DNA of 33,645 nt from an uncultured Dialister sp. (GCA_900759415.1 CAAEVC010000047.1:1-33645); one strand, 5' to 3'. Shown: positions 16,176-24,185, counted from the first letter of the stretch. A program made the numbers and translations. Notes: generated by a model from the sequence alone, not told the origin.

Positions 16176-16192
16176 ACCAACAAGGGGGCATT

Positions 16193-16798
16193 ATGGCACT
16201 TACGAAGAAAGCGGAAAAAACGAAACTGAAACTGCTGGAATCGGCGAAGAAGCTGATCAGCGAAAGAGGTTTTGAACAGGTTTCCGTAGAAGATATTACA
16301 AGAGAAAGCGGCGTAGCCAAAGGCACATTCTACCACTATTTCAAAACCAAGGAAGATGTCATCGGTGAACTGTCCTTCCGCTCCAGCCAGATGATTTTTG
16401 AACAGTCCATGGAGCTGAAAGATCATGTGATCAATCGGTGCATCTATTTCCTCATGGGCGTCTATAAAGACGCAGAATGGGCAGGGGTGCGCCTTACCCG
16501 GCAGTGGATCCGGGAATCTCTGGAAACGGAAGAGGAAGATTCCTGTGTACGAAAGGATCTGACCAGCCTTAAGAATGCATTCGTCAAACTGCTGGAATCA
16601 GGGCAGGGAAAAGGACCGGGTGAACTGACTGAAGACGCGCCGGTGGATACGCTGGCTAAACTGATGATGTCCCATTTCTTCGGCGTCCTCACCATCTGGT
16701 GCATCATGAACGGCACCTGGAGGATTACAGATAAGGAAAATCACAAATATGTCCAGGTGGATATGGAAAACCTGCTTTCCCCTTATATAATGAAATAA
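16193..16798 (+). CDS. TetR family regulator (first)
   Basis: This 201-residue regulator has an N-terminal HTH (about residues 10-55): LLESAKKLISERGFEQVSVEDITRESGVAKGTFYHYFKTKEDVI, the TetR signature. The rest is a helical ligand-binding and dimer domain that cannot be assigned a ligand. The ATG follows AAGGGGG. It is flanked by repeats on both sides and seems monocistronic. Its only downstream neighbour on the strand is the second TetR gene with its own promoter, so its targets are unclear; autoregulation is likely from the upstream dyad. Confidence 0.9.
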   Translation: MALTKKAEKTKLKLLESAKKLISERGFEQVSVEDITRESGVAKGTFYHYFKTKEDVIGELSFRSSQMIFEQSMELKDHVINRCIYFLMGVYKDAEWAGVRLTRQWIRESLETEEEDSCVRKDLTSLKNAFVKLLESGQGKGPGELTEDAPVDTLAKLMMSHFFGVLTIWCIMNGTWRITDKENHKYVQVDMENLLSPYIMK

Positions 16799-16800
16799 AG

Positions 16801-16835
16801 AGCTTTGAGCCATGAGCAATGAGCTCAAAGCAAAG
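16801..16835 (+). repeat. Heptad array (5 units) right after a stop codon
   Basis: AGCTTTG, AGCCATG, AGCAATG, AGCTCAA and AGCAAAG start two bases after the stop of the first tetR gene. A GC-rich GTGCCGGCGGGC follows in place of a clean dyad. Confidence 0.75.
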
Positions 16836-16916
16836 GTGCCGGCGGGCATAAAAGAATCTCTGCAGCATAAGTGCAGGGATTTTTTTATATGACTTTACTG
16901 ATGGTGCTGCCAAGGG

Positions 16917-17018
16917 CACAAGAAGAAATCTGCACTATGAGACGCTAATGGTCTCGCAGGATGACCGCCAGGCTTTATCATCAGCGGCAGGGCCGCCAGA
17001 TTCGCTCAACTCGGGGCT
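16917..17018. repeat. Mosaic repeat fragment (ATCTGCACTATG module)
   Basis: GAAATCTGCACTATGAGA (about 16925-16942) matches a block near 28818-28835 and, more loosely, 22146 and the reverse strand at 31129-31150. It is followed by a GGATGACCGCCAGGCTTTAT motif and two inverted heptads CTCAACT and CGGGGCT (17005-17018). The gap has no visible gene. Confidence 0.6.
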
Positions 17019-17032
17019 CTATTAATTTCTTA

Positions 17033-17094
17033 TTGACATTTGTCTATCTACATGATATTATTCTCTCATACGAGACAAAAGTGTCTTATATGAG
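17033..17094 (+). promoter_or_regulatory. tetR-2/ftsH promoter and 30-bp dyad operator
   Basis: TTGACA (17033-17038) and TATTAT (17056-17061) are 17 bases apart. Just downstream, 17065-17094 is a symmetric dyad: CTCATA, two bases, AGACA, four bases, TGTCT, two bases, TATGAG. All 11 arm positions pair. It covers the expected transcription start and is a strong candidate operator for the TetR protein encoded immediately after. Confidence 0.82.
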
Positions 17095-17123
17095 TTCAAA
17101 GAGTTTTGAATGAGAGGTGTACC

Positions 17124-17681
17124 GTGGAGACCAATGGACGGGAGAACGAACTGAAGAAGTTGGCTCTTGCGTACTGCACGAATCCAGGGCGTACGGCCGC
17201 AGAGCTTGCGAAAGAGGCAGGCATCAGCAGGGCCACTTTCTACCGGGTGTACCAGTCAAAGGATCATCTGTCCCATCTTTTGAGTGAAAAGGCGAAGGAT
17301 GCGTTCCTTTCCTCAGTGGGAATGATGAAAGAAGAGGAGGATCCGAAAGCTGTCCTCTGCCGTATGATTGACCGGTGTTATGAAAATAAGGAATATATCA
17401 TGGTCCTCTGTTTCGGAAGAAATGGAGCGGACTGTCATATGGAAGACAAGGAAATCTACGAAAAAGGAATGAATGATTTCTTCCTGAAAGGACAGAAAGA
17501 AGGCATTTTCCGGGTGGATATCCCTGCCACTGCCATGACCCAATTATTTGCCGGCACCATGATTGCCCTCTTTGAAGGGGAATGGGAAGGAAAAATCGCT
17601 TCTGCCAATCTGGCAGCCTACTGGAAAAATTTCTTCCTTGACGGCATTCTGAGTGATAAAGAAAGAGAGGAAAACAATTGA
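17124..17681 (+). CDS. TetR family regulator (second), coupled to ftsH
   Basis: This 185-residue regulator starts at a GTG behind AGAGG. A TTG 18 bases upstream is possible but has no ribosome site. The HTH region reads LALAYCTNPGRTAAELAKEAGISRATFYRVYQSKDHLSHLL (about residues 12-52), a shortened TetR N-terminal domain. The C-terminal domain has several Cys and acidic residues (VLCFGRNGADCHME); a ligand cannot be assigned. It overlaps the ftsH start by 4 bases (TTGA). With the large dyad upstream it probably controls itself and ftsH. Confidence 0.86.
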   Translation: METNGRENELKKLALAYCTNPGRTAAELAKEAGISRATFYRVYQSKDHLSHLLSEKAKDAFLSSVGMMKEEEDPKAVLCRMIDRCYENKEYIMVLCFGRNGADCHMEDKEIYEKGMNDFFLKGQKEGIFRVDIPATAMTQLFAGTMIALFEGEWEGKIASANLAAYWKNFFLDGILSDKEREENN

Positions 17682-19552
17682 AAGAAGTAAAACCTTCCAG
17701 AAAACCCATACTGGCCTATTACGCCATTATTTTCGGGATTATCATATTTTTTAACTCCCTTATCATGCCTGCTATCAGGAAAGAAGAAGTGAAGACTGTC
17801 GATTATTCCAGCTTTATCACCATGACAGACAATAAGGAAATCGAAAAGGTACAGGTAGAGCCGGACCAGATTGTGTTTACAAAGAAGGGAGACAGCCAGC
17901 CTTACAAGACAGCGGCCATGAATGATCCAAAACTCATCGACCGTCTCCAGAATTCCGGCGCTGATTTCACAGGAAAAATCATCACCCCTATGAATCCGCT
18001 GCTGGATATTGCGCTTTCATGGATTCTTCCGATTCTCATTTTCTTCGGCATCGGCCAGTACATGAACCGCAGGATGATGAAGAATATGGGAGGCCCGGGG
18101 GCCATGCAGTTCGGCCTTGGGAAATCCAATGCGAAAGTGTTCGTCAAACCGACTGACGGCATCAAATTTGCTGACGTAGCAGGGGAAGATGAAGCCAAGG
18201 ACAATCTGAAAGAAGTGGTTTCCTTCCTTCATAATCCGGCAAAGTACAAGGAAATCGGCGCTAAAATGCCAAAAGGCCTCCTTCTGGTAGGACCTCCAGG
18301 CACAGGTAAGACCATGCTGGCCAAAGCGGTAGCCGGCGAAGCGGAAGTGCCATTCTTCTCCATCTCCGGTTCTGAATTCGTAGAAATGTTCGTCGGCATG
18401 GGGGCAGCCAAAGTCAGAGACCTCTTCAAACAGGCCAAAGAAAAAGCACCCTGTATCGTATTCATTGATGAAATCGATGCTATCGGCAAGAAGAGAAGCA
18501 CGGCGGCCATCGGAGGCAATGATGAAAGAGAACAGACTCTGAACCAGCTGCTTACAGAAATGGACGGCTTTGAAGAAAATACAGGCGTCATCATCCTGGC
18601 AGCTACCAACCGTCCGGAATCCCTGGATCCGGCGCTCACCCGCCCGGGCCGTTTCGACCGTCAGGTGCCGGTAGCTCTTCCAGACCTTCAGGGCAGAGAA
18701 GCCATCCTTCGGGTCCATGCAAGGAAAATCAGAGTGGCTCCTGATATTGATTACAATAAGGTAGCCCGCATGGCATCCGGCGCATCTGGTGCTGAACTGG
18801 CCAACATCGTCAATGAAGCAGCTCTCCGGGCTGTACGGGACGGACGTTCTGAAGCGACAGAAGAAGATATGGAAGCGTCCATCGAAGTGGTCATTGCAGG
18901 GTATGAAAAGAAACATGCCATCCTTTCGGATAAGGAAAAATGCGTAGTTTCCTATCATGAAATCGGCCATGCGCTGGTGGCAGCCCTTCAGACCCATTCT
19001 GCACCGGTACAGAAAATCACCATTATCCCAAGAACAAGCGGTGCTCTGGGCTACACCATGCAGGTAGATGAAGGCAACCATTACATCATGACCAAAGAAG
19101 AACTGGAAAATCAGATCGCTACCCTGACCGGCGGCAGAGCAGCAGAAGAAGTGGTATTCCACACCTCCTCTTCCGGCGCATCCAACGACATTGAAAAAGC
19201 CACCCGTCTGGCAAGAGCCATGATTACCCGGTACGGCATGAGCGAAGAATTTGGCATGGTAGCCATGGAAAATGTGACCAACCAGTATCTTGGCGGTGAC
19301 ACCACCCTGGCATGTTCTCCAGAAACCCAGGCAAGGATCGACAAAGCTGTTTCTGACCTTATCAAGAAACAGCATGAAAAAGCCATCCGCCTCCTTACAG
19401 AAAACAGAGCCACCCTCGATAAACTGGCGCAGTATCTCTACAATAAGGAAACCATTACAGGGGAAGAATTCATGAACATCGTCAATGGAGAGAAAGAAAT
19501 TCCTCAAACCAATGTCAATGAACCGAAAATGGATCTGAATCTGGAAAGATAA
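17678..19552 (+). CDS. ftsH: ATP-dependent zinc metalloprotease FtsH
   Basis: This 624-residue membrane AAA+ protease removes misfolded membrane and some soluble proteins. Two membrane helices (about 11-30 and 108-127) flank a short extracytoplasmic domain. Walker A is GPPGTGKT (205-212), Walker B IVFIDEID (260-267), the SRH includes RPGRFDR, and the zinc motif is HEIGH (427-431), with the later GRAAEE and ASNDIEKATRLAR segments. The TTG start overlaps the regulator's stop by 4 bases. The C-terminus is short after the protease domain. Transcriptional coupling to a TetR repressor is unusual; the organism may carry another, housekeeping FtsH elsewhere. Confidence 0.94.
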   Translation: MKEVKPSRKPILAYYAIIFGIIIFFNSLIMPAIRKEEVKTVDYSSFITMTDNKEIEKVQVEPDQIVFTKKGDSQPYKTAAMNDPKLIDRLQNSGADFTGKIITPMNPLLDIALSWILPILIFFGIGQYMNRRMMKNMGGPGAMQFGLGKSNAKVFVKPTDGIKFADVAGEDEAKDNLKEVVSFLHNPAKYKEIGAKMPKGLLLVGPPGTGKTMLAKAVAGEAEVPFFSISGSEFVEMFVGMGAAKVRDLFKQAKEKAPCIVFIDEIDAIGKKRSTAAIGGNDEREQTLNQLLTEMDGFEENTGVIILAATNRPESLDPALTRPGRFDRQVPVALPDLQGREAILRVHARKIRVAPDIDYNKVARMASGASGAELANIVNEAALRAVRDGRSEATEEDMEASIEVVIAGYEKKHAILSDKEKCVVSYHEIGHALVAALQTHSAPVQKITIIPRTSGALGYTMQVDEGNHYIMTKEELENQIATLTGGRAAEEVVFHTSSSGASNDIEKATRLARAMITRYGMSEEFGMVAMENVTNQYLGGDTTLACSPETQARIDKAVSDLIKKQHEKAIRLLTENRATLDKLAQYLYNKETITGEEFMNIVNGEKEIPQTNVNEPKMDLNLER

Positions 19553-19578
19553 ATAAAGAAACGGGCTGTGAAATAAAG

Positions 19579-19615
19579 AGCAATGAGCAATGAGCAGTGG
19601 TGGCGGCTTGGCCGC
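19579..19615 (+). repeat. Heptad array (3 units) plus dyad
   Basis: AGCAATG twice and AGCAGTG (19579-19599) are followed by GCGGC-TTG-GCCGC (19603-19615). It starts 26 bases after the ftsH stop. Confidence 0.75.
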
Positions 19616-19643
19616 AAATGATAAATTTTTACAATTATATCGA

Positions 19644-19733
19644 TATACATCAGCCCTCAATCTGCTTTTAAACAAAAGAACACAAAAAAGGAGCTGTGAG
19701 AAAATATAATCATTTTTTCACAGCTTTTTTTTC
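19644..19733 (+). repeat. Repeated terminator module, copy 2
   Basis: The flank TATACATCAGCCCTCAAT (19644-19661) with CTGCTTTTAA is followed by a long hairpin (19684-19732; core AGCTGTGA paired with TCACAGCT) and T8. It is homologous to 10557-10642. It probably terminates ftsH. Confidence 0.8.
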
Positions 19734-19747
19734 ACTGACGATGAAAT

Positions 19748-19798
19748 AAGGGGGTGAAGAATCCCCCTTGAGCAATGAGCGATGAGCGCAGAGCACCG
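19748..19798 (+). repeat. G5/C5 hairpin and heptad array (4 units)
   Basis: AAGGGGG (19748-19754) pairs with CCCCCTT (19763-19769). The units AGCAATG, AGCGATG, AGCGCAG and AGCACCG follow at 19771-19798. The hairpin-then-heptads order matches 10463-10515 and 15847-15909. Confidence 0.7.
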
Positions 19799-19859
19799 TC
19801 GGCGGTGCCAGCACTTACCAGAACTCTTCCAGAAAAGCAAATCTTTTCGCCAGGGAAAG

Positions 19860-19998
19860 CTGGCAGCTGGGGATCAGCTGTCTGAAAGGGAGAGCCGCAG
19901 GATGTTAGACAGAAGTTTCGCACCGTTATCCGTAATGGCTTTATATTCGTCGGCAAAGCCGACACCACCGCGGGGCTCTCTGCACGGGGCACTCAACT
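19860..19998. repeat. Mosaic repeat with inverted heptad array
   Basis: An AGCTGTCTGAAAGGG-like block leads to GCCGCAGGATGTTAGACAGA (19894-19913) and a CACCGTTATCCGTAATGGCT motif, both close to 22146-22190. A dyad GTCGGC-AAA-GCCGAC (19949-19963) and inverted heptads (CGGGGCT, CTCTGCA, CGGGGCA, CTCAACT; 19971-19998) close it. With the preceding entries this accounts for most of the 562-base gap 19553-20114; no gene is seen. Confidence 0.65.
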
Positions 19999-20067
19999 CT
20001 TTCTTTTTCAGTCTTTACAACCATCGTTCATCTCTCAAGTTTTGCAGGAGAAAGGGACTGTTCTTCG

Positions 20068-20076
20068 TGATATAAT
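20068..20076 (+). promoter_or_regulatory. Extended -10 promoter
   Basis: TGA (20068-20070) directly precedes a perfect TATAAT (20071-20076), 39 bases before the GTG start. No -35 is apparent. Confidence 0.6.
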
Positions 20077-20114
20077 AGGTAGGAATGTTTCTATTTTTTA
20101 GACAGAGGTGTATT

Positions 20115-21923
20115 GTGAAAAAAGTTATTCTTCCTTCTTTGCTCTGGCCATTGGCAGTGGCAGCGGTGATTGCAGGGATCCTTCACCTTGGTGGGGATTT
20201 TCCGGATATCCACAGTTATGTACAGCCCCGGCTGGGCGCTGCTCTCCTGGTGATGTATATCACTTCCTTTGGTCTCTTTTGTGAATTCGACCATCGTTTC
20301 CTGAAAAAACTGTTTCCTCTGGCTCTGGTCCTTCCTCTTCTCTGGATGGGCACCTTTACCTGGGCTTACGGTTTTGCTTCCCTTCCTGAGAAGAAGCATC
20401 TGGGGGACTATTATGTCATCGGTTCGGTGATGTTTGCCCTTCCCTATATCTATACGGCGCTCACCGCCCGGATGAAGCGTTTCTCTTCCTTCTGGACTGG
20501 GATCGCAGGACTCTATGTGTTCTTCATGGTGCTCTTTCCCTTCATTTACATCGGATATTACATCCTCTTTGGCGGGGAAATGGATATGTTTGCCATGGTG
20601 GCTGTCCGTGCCACCCATCTGAAGGAAATCAAAGATTTCATCAATACCATGGGGTCTCCTTTGCACATCGTTCTGGCGATTGCAGCCTTTATCTTCGTCC
20701 TTCTCTGTTCCATCTTTATGGCAAAGGGCATGATGAAAAGCGCAAGGAACTTTGAAGGTCCTTTGTACCGGGGAGGCGGCCGGGCCTATACGGTCGGCAT
20801 GGTCATTCTCTTCATCCTTTTCTTCGGTGGCTATTACCGTCAGATTACCCATGTATTCCCGATTGCCATCATCCGTGCTCTTGATGGAGGCAAGTTCCAG
20901 GAACTGCAGAAGATGAATTCTGATATGGACAGAAATGTAAGAGCCATGAAATTCATTGATTCTGACCCGGAAAGCGGCATCTCTGAAGGGACTCACATCG
21001 TCATCATCGGGGAAAGTGCAAACCGGGACCACATGAAGGTCTTCAATCCTTCTTATCCTGAAAATACCACCCCCTGGCTTTCCAGTGTGGCAGGGACTAA
21101 GGATTTTGCTCTTGGATACAAAGCATACTCCAATTTCCCCAATACTCTCTTCTCCCTTTCCTATGCCATGACCAGTGCAAACCAGTACGGTGACATGTCC
21201 TTTGAAAATGTGGTAAGCATGGTAGATGTAGCGAAAGCCGCAGGTTACCACACCACCTGGATTTCCTTCCATAACAGAAGCTCCCTTTCCAGCGCCGGAG
21301 TCACCATGATTGCCGAACGGTGCGATGATTCCTACTGGGAAAAGAATTATGACGACTATACCCTTGAAATACTGAAGAAACTGCCGCCCCACAAGAAACA
21401 GGTGGTATTCATCAATATTGACGGCAGCCATTATACCTATCTGGCCAGAGTACCGGTGAACCTCCGGGATAAACTGGGCATTTCAGAAAGTGATCCCTAC
21501 CATGATTACGACCTCACCATCGCTTATTCCGATAAGGTCATTAAGGACATCTTCGAATATGCAAAGGCCAATATGAATCTGAAGTCCCTGGTTTACTTCT
21601 CAGACCATGGCGAAAATATGACCCATTATCATACCACTTCACCTTTCTATTATGATATGGTCCATATTCCATTTTTCGTCTACCTCTCTCCAGATTATCA
21701 GGCCGCCCATCCGGACCTCATGCCGGCTCTGAAATCCCATGAACAGCAGGTCTTCACCAATGACCTTGCCTTTGAAACAGTGACCGGCATCTGGCGGGCA
21801 AGAACGAACTACTATAATTCCAGATACGACTTCTCGTCCAGAGATTATGCCATCAACATGGATAACGCCATGACTTTTGAAAGAAAGAAAATGATCAAAG
21901 ACGATCCGGTCTGGCAGAAATAA
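20115..21923 (+). CDS. Sulfatase-fold phosphoethanolamine transferase-like membrane enzyme
   Basis: This 602-residue protein has about six or seven N-terminal membrane helices (to about residue 240) and a C-terminal alkaline-phosphatase-fold domain. Catalytic-site motifs of the EptA/CptA/MCR group are present: IGESANRDHM (metal Glu), the nucleophile region NFPNTLFSLSYAMTS, INIDGSHYTYLARVP, and FSDHGE with a later MVHIPFF. It probably transfers a head group to lipopolysaccharide or another envelope glycan, fitting a diderm host; the substrate cannot be read. The GTG at 20115 follows AGAGGTG. It is monocistronic, with its own promoter and terminator. Confidence 0.85.
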   Translation: MKKVILPSLLWPLAVAAVIAGILHLGGDFPDIHSYVQPRLGAALLVMYITSFGLFCEFDHRFLKKLFPLALVLPLLWMGTFTWAYGFASLPEKKHLGDYYVIGSVMFALPYIYTALTARMKRFSSFWTGIAGLYVFFMVLFPFIYIGYYILFGGEMDMFAMVAVRATHLKEIKDFINTMGSPLHIVLAIAAFIFVLLCSIFMAKGMMKSARNFEGPLYRGGGRAYTVGMVILFILFFGGYYRQITHVFPIAIIRALDGGKFQELQKMNSDMDRNVRAMKFIDSDPESGISEGTHIVIIGESANRDHMKVFNPSYPENTTPWLSSVAGTKDFALGYKAYSNFPNTLFSLSYAMTSANQYGDMSFENVVSMVDVAKAAGYHTTWISFHNRSSLSSAGVTMIAERCDDSYWEKNYDDYTLEILKKLPPHKKQVVFINIDGSHYTYLARVPVNLRDKLGISESDPYHDYDLTIAYSDKVIKDIFEYAKANMNLKSLVYFSDHGENMTHYHTTSPFYYDMVHIPFFVYLSPDYQAAHPDLMPALKSHEQQVFTNDLAFETVTGIWRARTNYYNSRYDFSSRDYAINMDNAMTFERKKMIKDDPVWQK

Positions 21924-21930
21924 TTGAAAG

Positions 21931-21975
21931 AAAGCCCTTACGATTCCTTCAGGAACCGTAAGGGCTTTTCTTTTT
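21931..21975 (+). terminator. Terminator after phosphoethanolamine transferase-like gene
   Basis: A 12-bp perfect stem (21931-21942 with 21957-21968), an inner TTCCT/AGGAA pair and a T-rich tail. Confidence 0.9.
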
Positions 21976-22065
21976 GGAATTTTTGAAAATATAATTTTCT
22001 ATGACAGTTTACTGAAAGAAAAGGAAGGAGGAAAACCGCCATACGAACTCAATCAGTCCTATGAC

Positions 22066-22236
22066 AAGGGGCTCCCCCTTTAAGAGCACGAAGTGCTCAG
22101 CAGCCGGGGGAGCTGTCAGTTGACCTTGCCAACTGACTGAAGGGGCAGCCGCACTATGTTAGATAGAAGTTTCGCGCCGTTGACCGAACAGGCTTCATAA
22201 TTACAAACTATAAAGTCTTTACAACCACCACGGGGC
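22066..22236 (+). repeat. Long structured intergenic repeat, copy 1
   Basis: Nested inverted repeats are seen: GCTCCCCC (22071-22078) with GGGGGAGC (22106-22113), enclosing GAGCAC-GAA-GTGCTC (22084-22098), then GTCAGTTG (22115-22122) with CAACTGAC (22130-22137). Next come GCAGCCGCACTATGTTAG, a CGCGCCGTTGACCG motif, and a 33-bp AT-rich block (22197-22229) that is identical to the reverse complement of 31048-31080. The gap 21976-22337 holds no visible gene. Confidence 0.8.
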
Positions 22237-22337
22237 TTCCATATCTATCTCGTAATCTCCGATAATGAATTCTAAATCCAAAGGAGCTATAGTATCACAA
22301 TTGCCTGCTGCCTGGTCTTTAAAGAGACAGACAGTTG

Positions 22338-22346
22338 TGGTAATAT
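22338..22346 (+). promoter_or_regulatory. Extended -10 promoter of bcp
   Basis: TGG (22338-22340) precedes TAATAT (22341-22346), 36 bases before the ATG. No clear -35. Confidence 0.45.
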
Positions 22347-22381
22347 AGAGAAAAATCGAAATGACTTAAAGGAGGTTCATT

Positions 22382-22843
22382 ATGGTTACTGTTGGAGAAA
22401 AAGCACCGGATTTCACCCTCCCTTCTGATGGAGGAAAGGATGTATCCCTTCATGATTATCTGGGACAGAAAGTGATTCTTTATTTTTATCCGAAAGACAA
22501 TACGTCCGGCTGCACACTGGAAGCCCAGACTTTCCGGAATCATCTGGAAGATTTCAAAAAACTGGGGTATCAAGTTCTGGGAGTGAGCCGGGATTCTATC
22601 AAAAAACACTGCAATTTCCGGGATAAGAATGAACTGAATTTTCCCCTTCTTTCTGATGAAGAGGAAAAGGTGGTCAATCTTTATGGCGTGCTGAAAGAAA
22701 AAAGCATGTACGGCAGAAAGTACATGGGTATCGAAAGATCCACATTCATCATCGATGAAAAAGGTATCCTTGTGAAAGAATACAGAAAGGTAAAAGCAGC
22801 CTCCCATGTAGGAGATCTGCTGAAGGAGCTGACTCAAGAGTGA
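22382..22843 (+). CDS. bcp: Thioredoxin-dependent peroxiredoxin, Bcp/PrxQ type
   Basis: This 153-residue peroxiredoxin reduces hydrogen and organic peroxides. The peroxidatic Cys is C44 in YPKDNTSGCTLEAQTFR. The resolving Cys found five residues later in many Bcp proteins (CTxxxC) is Gln49 here; the only other Cys is C77 (KKHCNF). It therefore may act as a 1-Cys enzyme or use an atypical partner. IERSTFIIDEKG is the typical C-terminal strand. The ATG follows AAAGGAGG, and a terminator follows at 22934. Confidence 0.92.
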   Translation: MVTVGEKAPDFTLPSDGGKDVSLHDYLGQKVILYFYPKDNTSGCTLEAQTFRNHLEDFKKLGYQVLGVSRDSIKKHCNFRDKNELNFPLLSDEEEKVVNLYGVLKEKSMYGRKYMGIERSTFIIDEKGILVKEYRKVKAASHVGDLLKELTQE

Positions 22844-22933
22844 AGAGAGCCCGTAAGGCTGTCGGATATACAGACGTCAGATAATCATACTTAAGGCATC
22901 AGCTTTGCTGGCCAAAGGTATTGCTTTGCATTG

Positions 22934-22970
22934 AAAAACCTCTGAATCGTCTCTGATTCAGAGGTTTTTT
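22934..22970 (+). terminator. Terminator after bcp
   Basis: A 15-bp perfect stem (22934-22948 with 22955-22969) and T tract. The stretch before it (22844-22933) holds degenerate repeat-like sequence only. Confidence 0.9.
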
Positions 22971-23002
22971 AATCAACGCTTCTTATTTCTATAGAAAGTT
23001 CA

Positions 23003-23011
23003 TGATACAAT
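23003..23011 (+). promoter_or_regulatory. Extended -10 promoter of dgt
   Basis: TGA (23003-23005) precedes TACAAT (23006-23011), 33 bases before the dgt ATG. Confidence 0.5.
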
Positions 23012-23043
23012 ATATAAAAAAGATTCTATGAAGGAGGGGTATT

Positions 23044-24078
23044 ATGCTGGCTCGTGAACGGAGTGAGGAAATAGAGAAGAAACTACTTGATAAGAGGGCG
23101 GCTTTTGCCATGGATGCCGTGCGGGAGCGGAAGGAAGAAAAGGATTCGCTCCGTACTGATTTTCAGAGGGACCGGGACCGGATTCTCCACAGCAATTCGT
23201 TCCGCCGTCTGAAACATAAGACCCAGGTGTATATTGCGCCTCTCGGGGACCATTACAGGACCCGCATGACCCATACGCTGGAAGTGGCGCAGATAGGCCG
23301 CACTATGGCAAGAGCGCTCCGGCTCAATGAGGATCTGGTGGAAGCCATCGCTTACGGCCATGATCTGGGACATACTCCCTTTGGCCATGTGGGAGAGCAG
23401 GCGCTTCAGGAAATCCACGGCCATTTTGAACATAATGAGCAGAGCGTCCGCATTGTGGAGAGACTGGAAAAGGACGGGAAAGGCCTCAATCTGACAAGAG
23501 AGGTGAGAGACGGTATCCTCAACCACTGCGGCAGCCGGAAGGCTCATACACTGGAAGGGGCGCTCATCAAATACGCAGACCGTATCGCCTATCTCTGCCA
23601 TGATTATGAAGATGCGGAAAGTATGGGGCTCATCCATGCCTCTGACCTTCCCAAAGAGGTGATCGATACGCTGGGGAGCACCCATTCATCCATGATTACT
23701 GCCATGGTGACTGATCTGGTATCCCATTCCATGGCTGATGAAAATGATGGCATCCACATGTCGGAAAAGGGAGATGAAGTGCTTCTTACCTTCCGGAATT
23801 TCATGTTTACTGAAGTATACATGTCGGAAACTCTCATCCCTGACAGGAAGAGGGGGAGCAATGTAGTGAAAATGCTCTACCGCTACTATACGGAAAAGGA
23901 CGGAAAGGGCAATTATTTCGACCACCGCCTTCCAAAGAAACAGATCGTTCTGGCAGGAGGAAATATACCGCTGGCTGCAGTGGATTACATCTCCGGCCTT
24001 ACAGACAACTATGCCATCAATCTCTTTGAAGATATTTTCGTGCCCCGCTACTGGACCTTCCGTAAGGAGGAAGACTGA
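23044..24078 (+). CDS. dgt: Deoxyguanosinetriphosphate triphosphohydrolase (dGTPase family)
   Basis: This 344-residue HD-domain enzyme hydrolyses dNTPs to nucleoside and triphosphate. The motif FRRLKHKTQV (53-62) and the metal ligands H77 (RMTHTLEV) and H106/D107 (YGHDLGHTPFGH) are intact, with a later ALIKYADRIAYLCHDYEDA supplying the last Asp. It matches the shorter Firmicute and dgt-like branch. AAGGAGG precedes the ATG. Its activity affects dNTP pools, in the same window as thyA, but in a separate transcription unit. Confidence 0.93.
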   Translation: MLARERSEEIEKKLLDKRAAFAMDAVRERKEEKDSLRTDFQRDRDRILHSNSFRRLKHKTQVYIAPLGDHYRTRMTHTLEVAQIGRTMARALRLNEDLVEAIAYGHDLGHTPFGHVGEQALQEIHGHFEHNEQSVRIVERLEKDGKGLNLTREVRDGILNHCGSRKAHTLEGALIKYADRIAYLCHDYEDAESMGLIHASDLPKEVIDTLGSTHSSMITAMVTDLVSHSMADENDGIHMSEKGDEVLLTFRNFMFTEVYMSETLIPDRKRGSNVVKMLYRYYTEKDGKGNYFDHRLPKKQIVLAGGNIPLAAVDYISGLTDNYAINLFEDIFVPRYWTFRKEED

Positions 24079-24124
24079 GGGCTGTCTTACGATGAGGGCG
24101 TGATGATTTTTATTTCACAAATCA

Positions 24125-24133
24125 TGATATAAT
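24125..24133 (+). promoter_or_regulatory. Extended -10 promoter of CorC-like gene
   Basis: TGA (24125-24127) precedes TATAAT (24128-24133). The overlapping inverted repeat ATGATTT (24103-24109) / AAATCAT (24119-24125) may act as an operator or a weak terminator for dgt. Confidence 0.55.
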
Positions 24134-24185
24134 ACTTATAAATAACTGTTAGATAACCGTTCTAAAAAGGAGGAACTCAAAAGAT

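Noticed and set aside
22066..22236. Intact insertion sequence or MITE with defined ends
   Set aside because: No transposase, no clear terminal inverted repeats at matching ends, and no target duplication could be seen, so it is called only a repeat.
22844..22933. A further heptad copy after bcp
   Set aside because: Only scattered similarity to the family; no consecutive units or dyad.
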